From contig JABYQS010000228.1 in NCBI GenBank assembly GCA_022592435.1, forward strand, positions 1 through 50,970: a stretch of DNA of 50,970 bases, read 5' to 3'. This DNA is from Cerioporus squamosus. Lineage: Eukaryota > Basidiomycota > Agaricomycetes > Polyporales > Polyporaceae. Positions 45,380-50,970 of the stretch are shown here, one piece after another; within the stretch, counting starts at the first letter, position 1, and each line of letters opens with the position of its first letter. The notes under the pieces were generated by a model. The model was not told where the DNA came from. It was given only the letters and a program-made list of their open reading frames with translations, and made no database searches. Position numbers and translations under genes: made by a program.

Positions 45380-46633
45380 ATGGCCGACCAAGGGCAACCA
45401 GGGGCTCAGAACCCAGCAGCAGCCCAGCAGGCTAACCCTCAGCCGGCACAGCCAGCCCAGGCTGCCCAACACGCACAAGCCGCTCAAGCTGCGCAACCAG
45501 CGGCGGCTCAGCCTGCTCCTGCCCAAGCTCCCGACGCCACTCAACTCCTCCTCCAATCGATGGCCCTCCTCACGCAATCGATGACGCAGCTCGCCTCTGC
45601 CACTCAGGCCAACAACTCGTCGAAGGCGGTTCAGAAGCCCGCGCCGTTCAAGGGAGAACAGGGCGGAGAGGCACGTCGCTTCCTAGCGGCCTTCACGATG
45701 TGGGCTATGACCCAAGGCGCGTCCCTCAACCACCTCGACGCTGCCGGGAATGCTGTTGGTCCCCGTAACGACCAATGGATCCGTACCGTCCTCTCGTACT
45801 TGCAGGATGACGCCGCCCTCTGGGCCACCCCGGCCATGGAACAGCTCACCCTGGGCCACATGCCGTTCAACAACGACTGGAACGAGTTCCGGTCACAGTT
45901 CAAGGCCCGGTTCGAGTCCGTGGACGAGGCCGTCGACGCAAAGGAGCGTCTCCGGAAGCTCTACCAGGGCTCCCTCACCGTCCCGGAGTACGCCGCACGG
46001 TTCAAGGAGCTTGCTGGTCGAACGGGCTACTCAGGCGCCGACCTCCGAGACCGGTTCTACGAGCACCTCTCCGATGCAATCAAGGACGAGTTGGTGCACA
46101 CCGCTCGCCCCATTGGAACGCTCGAGGAGCTCATCACCGTCACTGCTGACATCGATGTCCGTGTCCGTCAGCGGCGCGCGGAGAAGGCCCGCCAGCAGGG
46201 AAGGACACTCCCTACCCCCTCGACTAGAACCCCTGCTGCCGTGCACACCACCCCGTTCACACCCGCCGCCCGGGACCCCAACGCTATGGACGTGGATGCC
46301 ACCCGTACCCGCGAGGACTTCAACCGCTTCATGCGCGGCAAGTGCTACGGCTGTGGCTCCGAGGCGCACGTCAAGAAGGACGGCGGCCACGATCGGGAGA
46401 TCTGCAACTACTGCCGTCGCGCGGGTCATCGCGAGGTAGTCTGCATGGACAAGTTCCTCAAGAAGCCGCGCTCGCAGAGGGCGTCCGCCACCGTGGAGGG
46501 TGAAGGGGAAGCTCAGACCGCTGCCTCCACGTCGACCCCTTCTGCAGTCGACACCAGCGTGTTGCTGGCGCAGCTGATGGAACAGCAGAAGCTCCTTGCA
46601 GAGCAGATCGCTGCCCTCCAGCAGTCTTTTTAG
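45380..46633 (+). CDS. gag: Gag of the Gypsy element
   Basis: Gag forms the virus-like particle and packages the RNA. The first ATG is 45380 (MADQGQPGAQNPAAA), giving 417 residues to TAG 46631-46633. An alanine-, glutamine- and proline-rich N-terminus is followed by a capsid-like domain (KPAPFKGEQGGEARRFLAA ... YLQDDAALWA ... FKARFESVDEAVDAKERL ... YAARFKELAGRTGY), typical of Ty3-type Gag. Near the C-terminus come a degenerate knuckle (CYGCGSEAH) and a good CCHC knuckle (CNYCRRAGHREVVC). A coiled-coil stretch ends in QQSF. The same frame is open upstream to about 45014 without a methionine and looks coding there, so the true N-terminus may be longer. Pol is not in the same frame. Confidence 0.92.
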   Translation: MADQGQPGAQNPAAAQQANPQPAQPAQAAQHAQAAQAAQPAAAQPAPAQAPDATQLLLQSMALLTQSMTQLASATQANNSSKAVQKPAPFKGEQGGEARRFLAAFTMWAMTQGASLNHLDAAGNAVGPRNDQWIRTVLSYLQDDAALWATPAMEQLTLGHMPFNNDWNEFRSQFKARFESVDEAVDAKERLRKLYQGSLTVPEYAARFKELAGRTGYSGADLRDRFYEHLSDAIKDELVHTARPIGTLEELITVTADIDVRVRQRRAEKARQQGRTLPTPSTRTPAAVHTTPFTPAARDPNAMDVDATRTREDFNRFMRGKCYGCGSEAHVKKDGGHDREICNYCRRAGHREVVCMDKFLKKPRSQRASATVEGEGEAQTAASTSTPSAVDTSVLLAQLMEQQKLLAEQIAALQQSF

Positions 46634-46749
46634 AACGGGCGCGCGCGAAAGCTGCCGCAGCGACGCCCTCCGATACTACTACAACCCCTCCCCTTTCGAG
46701 TACCACGTGCATGTACGATAGTGTTAGTTCTTGTGTTATCCCGAATTAA
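46630..46749 (+). other. Gag-Pol junction with two frame changes
   Basis: Gag ends in TTTTTAG. The minus-1 frame is open from 46630 to TAA 46747-46749 and reads like protein (RARAKAAAATPSDTTTTPP, then CMYDSVSSCVIPN). The Pol frame opens only after TAG 46725-46727 and is another minus-1 step away. The two frames overlap at 46728-46746. The TTT TAG site would allow slippage of a phenylalanine tRNA. The second step near 46741 may be a one-base loss in a C run. Confidence 0.65.
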
Positions 46750-49700
46750 ACCCTACCAGTTCCCACTTCCATGTGAACGTGTTACTCAAAGGCCGGCACC
46801 GTAGCGTACGTACTGCAGCTATGATAGATAGTGGAGCGACAGCGCTATTCATTAGTCGACGATTCGTACAGAAGCATACCATTTTCCTACATACGTTACC
46901 AAGACACATTCCCCTTTACAATATTGATGGTTCCAAGAATACTGCAGGTAGTATTACGCATTTTGTTAGGTTACAACTCTCCATGGGCGATTACGTAGAA
47001 TGGCTCGAATTCCTCGTTACAGATCTGGGTCCCGAAGACGTCGTACTAGGCTTACCTTGGTTACGTAGGGTCAATCCGGACATTGACTGGCAGGGAGGTA
47101 CGATGGAGATTGGGGCCGAGGAGAAGGAAGAAGGGACGGAAACCCTAGCCGCTGACTGGACCCCGGGCGTGGAACGGATCGCCGCCAACCGGGTGCAGCG
47201 CAGGAAATGGTGGAAGGCCGGAGTACTGGAGGACTCGACCGAGGAGATGTGGTGCGCCGCCGGGTACACCTACTCCACGGAGCTCGCTCAGAAAGCGAAC
47301 CAGGACAAGCCCACACGGTCGTTCGAGGAGATTGTGCCTGAAGAGTATCGCCAATACTCCAAGGTCTTCTCTGAGTCCGAGTCGGAACGGCTTCCCGAAC
47401 ACAAGCCGTACGACCACGGAATCGACCTCAAGCCTGACGCGCCCGAGACACTCCGCTCCAAGGTGTACCCTATGCCCCCGAACGAGCAGGAGGAGTTGGA
47501 CCGGTTCTTGGAGGAGAACCTGCGCAAAGGCTACATCGTCCCCTCAAAGTCCCCGATGGCATCCCCCGTCTTCTTCGTCAAGAAGAAGGATGGCAAGCTT
47601 CGGCTGGTCCAGGACTACCGGAAGCTCAATGAGTTCACGGTGAAGAACCGCTACCCTCTCCCACTTGCTGCTGATATCATTTCCCGACTCCGTCAGGCGC
47701 GGTACTTCACGAAGTTCGACGTTCGTTGGGGGTACCACAATGTCCGCATCAAGGAGGGTGACGAGTGGAAGGCCGCCTTCGTTACCAACCAGGGGTTGTT
47801 CGAGCCGCGGGTCATGCTGTTCGGGCTCACAAACTCCCCAGCGACGTTCCAGGCCCTCATGAACTCCATCTTTGCCGATCTCATTGCTGCGGGTAAGGTC
47901 GCTGTCTACCTGGACGACATCCTCATCTTCTCCACCACCCTGGAGGAACACCGTCGAGTCACTCATGAGGTCCTGCGACGTCTCCAGGAACACGATCTCT
48001 ACCTCCGCCCAGAGAAGTGCGAGTTTGAGCGCACGGAGGTTGAGTATCTAGGCCTGGTTATCCGAGAAGGCGAGGTCGCAATGGATCCAGTCAAAGTCAA
48101 GGCGGTTACGGAGTGGCCGGCCCCGAAGAACCTACGCGAACTGCGAGGTTTCCTGGGGTTCGCCAACTTCTACCGTCGCTTCATCCGTGACTTTTCGAAG
48201 CACGCGCGGCCCTTGAATGACCTGACCAAGAAGGACGTCCCTTGGACATGGGGTCTAGCACAGCGACGTGCCTTCCAGGCCCTCAAGGACGCCTTTACCT
48301 CGGAGCCCGTCTTGGTCTCTTGGGACCCTGCGCGACCCACTCGTCTGGAGGTAGACGCTTCGGGATTCGCAACAGGTGGAGTGCTCCTGCAGAAACTGGA
48401 CGACGGGCTGTGGCACCCAGTGGCCTTCCGATCGGAGTCGATGACGGACGCGGAGCGGAACTACGAGATCTACGACCGGGAGATGCTGGCTATCATACGC
48501 GCCTTGGAGGACTGGCGACACTACTTGGAAGGGCTTCCAGAACCCTTCGAGATTGTCACGGACCACCGCAACCTGGAGTACTGGCGTACGGCCCAGAACC
48601 TCAGCCGTCGTCAGGCCCGCTGGTCACTGTACCTGAGCCGGTTCGACTTCCGCCTCACGCACAAGCCTGGGAAGACCAACACCCAGGCCGACCCCTTGTC
48701 ACGGCTCCCCACCCACCAGGTCTCGGATGCTGACGACAATCGCGAGCAGATCGTCCTCGGTCCAGAACGCTTCGCGGCCCTCGCGGCTACCCTCACGGAC
48801 ACGAGCACCCTCGAACAGGAGATCCGCGAGGCAGAGCTTCAGGACCCAGAGGTCGTCGAAGCCCTTCGCGTTCTCAAGGAGAAGGGTCCGCGCAAGCTGA
48901 CGAATGGTCTCCTGGAGTGGGAGGTGGTTGACGGACTCATCTATCGGCACGGAAAGCTGTACGTCCCTCCAGACGTAAACCTCCGCAAACGCGTCACCTC
49001 CCTCTGCCACGATTCCATCACGGCTGGTCACCCAGGACGGAACGGCACACTCGAACTGGTAGACCGCCTCTTCTGGTGGCCCCAGCAGGCTGCATTCGTG
49101 CGTAAGTACGTCGAAGGGTGTGACGTCTGTCAGCGTCGCAAAGCTCCTCGCCACCCCCATGGAACCCTTCACCCCCACGACGTGCCAGAAGGGCTGTGGC
49201 AGACCATGGGTGTCGACCTCATCACAGGGCTTCCCAAGGTCAAGGGTTACGACGCGATCATCGTCTACACGGACCACTACAGCAAACAGGTCCATGTCCT
49301 ACCCACGACCACAGATGTCGACGCTGAGGGAGTAGCGGACATCCACTACCGCGAGATCTTCCGCCTCCATGGCATTCCCGGTAAAGTCGTCTCCGATCGA
49401 GGTCCCCAGTTTGCCGCACGCTTCATGAAAGCGCTCTACCAGAAGCTAGGGATTCAACACGCTTTGACCACAGCCTACCACCCCCAGTCGAACGGACAGA
49501 CGGAACGCGCGAATCAGGAGGTGGAGAAGCACCTCCGCCTCTTCACGAACTCACGCCAGGACGATTGGGTCGACCACCTCCCCACTGCCGAATTCGTCCT
49601 CAACAACCGCGTTCACTCCGCTCATAACATGTCCCCCTTCGAAGTGGTCTACGGTTACCGCCCGAACTTCACAGTACCCGTCGGCGGTCGCACCCGATTC

Positions 49701-50393
49701 CCTACCCTGGACCAGCGCCTAGAGACACTGCGAGAGGTACGACGTGAGGCTGAGGCGGCCCTGCGTATGGAGAAGGTGGCGATGAAGGAACGGTTCGAGC
49801 TCGGGAAGCCTAAGCCTCACGAATTCAAGGTGGGCGACCGTGTCTGGTTGGACGCACGAGACGTCACCATCCATCAGGCCAGTCGCAAGCTCGGTCCACG
49901 TCGCCTAGGCCCGTATGAAGTCCTCGAACGGACCGGCGACCTCACATATCGTCTCTCGCTACCTCCGTCCATGCAGAACCGGCACGACGTGATCCACGTT
50001 GACCGTCTCACACCCTGGAAGGGTAACGAGGTCAATGGAGAACAACCACCCCCACCAGAACCGGTCGAGGTGGAGGGCGAACTGGAGTACGAGGTTGAGG
50101 CAATCCTGGACAGTCGCACTTACCGCAATCAGTTCCAGTACCTGGTCCGCTGGAAGGGATACGGTGAGGGCGATGACAGTTGGGAACCCGCGAAAGGCCT
50201 CACCCACTGTCAGGAGCTCATCGATGAGTTCCACCAGCGTAACCCCAACGCCCCTCGACGCATTGCCTCCACCGTGTTCGACTCCCTACCCTGGCAACCC
50301 CTACACAACCTGACCGTCACTGAGCCGTCCCCATTCGAATGGGCCTCTGGACGACGCCCGGGCTCTAGGTCCGTCGGGGACCGTCGGACTTAG
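46728..50393 (+). CDS. pol: Pol of the Gypsy chromovirus (protease, RT, RNase H, integrase, chromodomain)
   Basis: A single open frame of about 1220 codons. In order: aspartic protease with IDSGATALF (about residue 33); reverse transcriptase with LRLVQDYRKLNEFT, FDVRWGYHNVRI and active site YLDDILIFS (about 394); RNase H with LEVDASGFATGG and TDHRNLEYW; integrase zinc finger HHCC (HDSITAGH ... CDVCQRRK, about 760-800); DDE core with GVDLITGLPK, VSDRGPQFAA and YHPQSNGQTERANQE; a GPY-type segment (LGPRRLGPYEVLER); and a chromodomain (YEVEAILDSR ... QYLVRWKGYG ... SWEPA, about 1115-1160). Chromodomains guide integration to marked chromatin. There is no ATG before residue 31 (46821), and starting there would cut into the protease, so expression should be as a Gag-Pol fusion. 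All catalytic motifs are intact. Confidence 0.95.
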   Translation, partial: FLCYPELNPTSSHFHVNVLLKGRHRSVRTAAMIDSGATALFISRRFVQKHTIFLHTLPRHIPLYNIDGSKNTAGSITHFVRLQLSMGDYVEWLEFLVTDLGPEDVVLGLPWLRRVNPDIDWQGGTMEIGAEEKEEGTETLAADWTPGVERIAANRVQRRKWWKAGVLEDSTEEMWCAAGYTYSTELAQKANQDKPTRSFEEIVPEEYRQYSKVFSESESERLPEHKPYDHGIDLKPDAPETLRSKVYPMPPNEQEELDRFLEENLRKGYIVPSKSPMASPVFFVKKKDGKLRLVQDYRKLNEFTVKNRYPLPLAADIISRLRQARYFTKFDVRWGYHNVRIKEGDEWKAAFVTNQGLFEPRVMLFGLTNSPATFQALMNSIFADLIAAGKVAVYLDDILIFSTTLEEHRRVTHEVLRRLQEHDLYLRPEKCEFERTEVEYLGLVIREGEVAMDPVKVKAVTEWPAPKNLRELRGFLGFANFYRRFIRDFSKHARPLNDLTKKDVPWTWGLAQRRAFQALKDAFTSEPVLVSWDPARPTRLEVDASGFATGGVLLQKLDDGLWHPVAFRSESMTDAERNYEIYDREMLAIIRALEDWRHYLEGLPEPFEIVTDHRNLEYWRTAQNLSRRQARWSLYLSRFDFRLTHKPGKTNTQADPLSRLPTHQVSDADDNREQIVLGPERFAALAATLTDTSTLEQEIREAELQDPEVVEALRVLKEKGPRKLTNGLLEWEVVDGLIYRHGKLYVPPDVNLRKRVTSLCHDSITAGHPGRNGTLELVDRLFWWPQQAAFVRKYVEGCDVCQRRKAPRHPHGTLHPHDVPEGLWQTMGVDLITGLPKVKGYDAIIVYTDHYSKQVHVLPTTTDVDAEGVADIHYREIFRLHGIPGKVVSDRGPQFAARFMKALYQKLGIQHALTTAYHPQSNGQTERANQEVEKHLRLFTNSRQDDWVDHLPTAEFVLNNRVHSAHNMSPFEVVYGYRPNFTVPVGGRTRFPTLDQRLETLREVRREAEAALRMEKVAMKERFELGKPKPHEFKVGDRVWLDARDVTIHQASRKLGPRRLGPYEVLERTGDLTYRLSLPPSMQNRHDVIHVDRLTPWKGNEVNGEQPPPPEPVEVEGELEYEVEAILDSRTYRNQFQYLVRWKGYGEGDDSWEPAKGLTHCQELIDEFHQRNPNAPRRIASTVFDSLPWQPLHNLTVTEPSPFEWASGRRPGSRSVGDRRT

Positions 50394-50401
50394 GAGGGGG
50401 G
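50392..50401 (+). other. Polypurine tract of the Gypsy element
   Basis: AGGAGGGGGG lies three bases before the second LTR. It is the expected primer site for plus-strand DNA synthesis and overlaps the end of pol. Confidence 0.85.
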
Positions 50402-50404
50402 TAA

Positions 50405-50970
50405 TGTCACGGTCAGTGGACCAGCACCCCTTTTCGTTTTCCCTGGAACTTCCACTTTCCCATCTTGATCCCTTTCCTACTTCGTACACATCCCATTTTG
50501 GACCCCTTGATTTCATTCTCGCGCCCGTATGCTCTGTTCCCGCGACCGCATGCCTTGTTCTCGCACTTACCATCCCGTTACCATGTGTTTTCCCACCCTT
50601 TTGTCTCCCACTCGTACAGCCTCGCTCCCTTTCCCGCATGAGTCACTTCCACTGGCACGTGATTGTTCAGAGTAGACTAGTATATAAGGCCCTCCCAGCG
50701 CTTACCTGGTCCCCATCTCGACCTCCTGGTCATTGGGACTAGGTGCGCTTTCCCCCATGTACTTTCCCCTTGTCTCTGTGCTAATATAACCTGGTCATTG
50801 GGACTAGTCTGTCGCAGTGCGCGTGAAGACTAGCTATCGACGACTTCGTGCCTCCGAGCCGGTCGCCGCTCTGCCCTCGTCGAGCTTTCTCTCTACTCCC
50901 CCCTTTTCGGCTCCTCGCCGCTCGCCCCTCAGACCGTCGCCGATCGACGTCTGGTGTCTACGCGCCTAGT
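50405..50970 (+). repeat. 3' LTR of the Gypsy element, cut by window end
   Basis: It matches the 5' LTR from TGTCACGG up to the window end. It lacks a 10-base unit (near 44420 in the first LTR) and has one extra T near 50886. TATATAAG is at about 50691-50698. Confidence 0.95.

Larger units (their letters stand above)
44393..50970 (+). mobile_element. Ty3/Gypsy chromovirus, nearly complete, inserted in the copia element
   Basis: The layout is 5' LTR (44393 to about 45015), Gag, Pol (protease, reverse transcriptase, RNase H, integrase, chromodomain), purine tract (50392-50401) and 3' LTR (from 50405, cut by the window end). The C-terminal chromodomain places it among chromoviruses. Over the shared 566 bases I count three substitutions and two length changes between the LTRs, so insertion was recent. 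The five bases before it are CAGGT, which should recur after the second LTR. Confidence 0.96.

Overview
The window is nuclear DNA of a wood-decaying basidiomycete, probably a white-rot polypore (Polyporales). The evidence is dense genes with short GT-AG introns of about 50 to 70 bases, two high-potential-type laccases, two AA9 lytic polysaccharide monooxygenases, three GH79 glucuronidase-like genes, a DUF6593 protein and fungal LTR retrotransposons. The species call is inference.

Layout. Positions 355-964 hold a complete solo Ty1/Copia-type LTR with a 5-base target duplication. A large multi-exon gene for an EF-hand protein with three ZZ zinc fingers follows (1379-6419). Two tandem AA9 genes lie on the minus strand (6569-7704 and 8300-9456), then a DUF6593 gene (10129-10921) and two weakly supported minus-strand genes (about 11.2-12.7 kb). 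Next is a housekeeping pair in divergent orientation, RVB1/Pontin (12774-14542, minus) and HAP5/NF-YC (14747-15619, plus). After that comes a gene-poor stretch (15.6-21.6 kb) whose one supported gene is a 79-residue small secreted protein (17208-17602, minus).

From 21.6 to 42.0 kb there is a mosaic of three recurring gene types in the order laccase, F-box-like, GH79, GH79, F-box-like, laccase, GH79 (inverted, decayed), F-box-like (decayed). Copies of one GH79 cassette and one F-box-like cassette, including flanking DNA, recur at both ends, so the array grew by segmental duplication and inversion. The middle GH79 has gained, or kept, a C-terminal transmembrane anchor. Laccases, AA9 enzymes and GH79 enzymes all act outside the cell on lignin and plant cell-wall polysaccharide, so the window reads as a lignocellulose-attack island.

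The right end is a nest of insertions. An F-box-like pseudogene (41395-42049) is cut by a minus-strand Ty1/Copia element, whose 3' LTR (42050-42525) and reverse transcriptase/RNase H are visible. That element is cut at 44392 by a young Ty3/Gypsy chromovirus with two nearly identical LTRs, Gag, and a full Pol with C-terminal chromodomain. The window ends inside its second LTR. The other half of the copia element should lie just beyond the window. I found no convincing wholly new system. The most unusual items are the gag-pol junction of the chromovirus, its long methionine-less Gag frame, the membrane-anchored GH79, and the triple-ZZ EF-hand protein.
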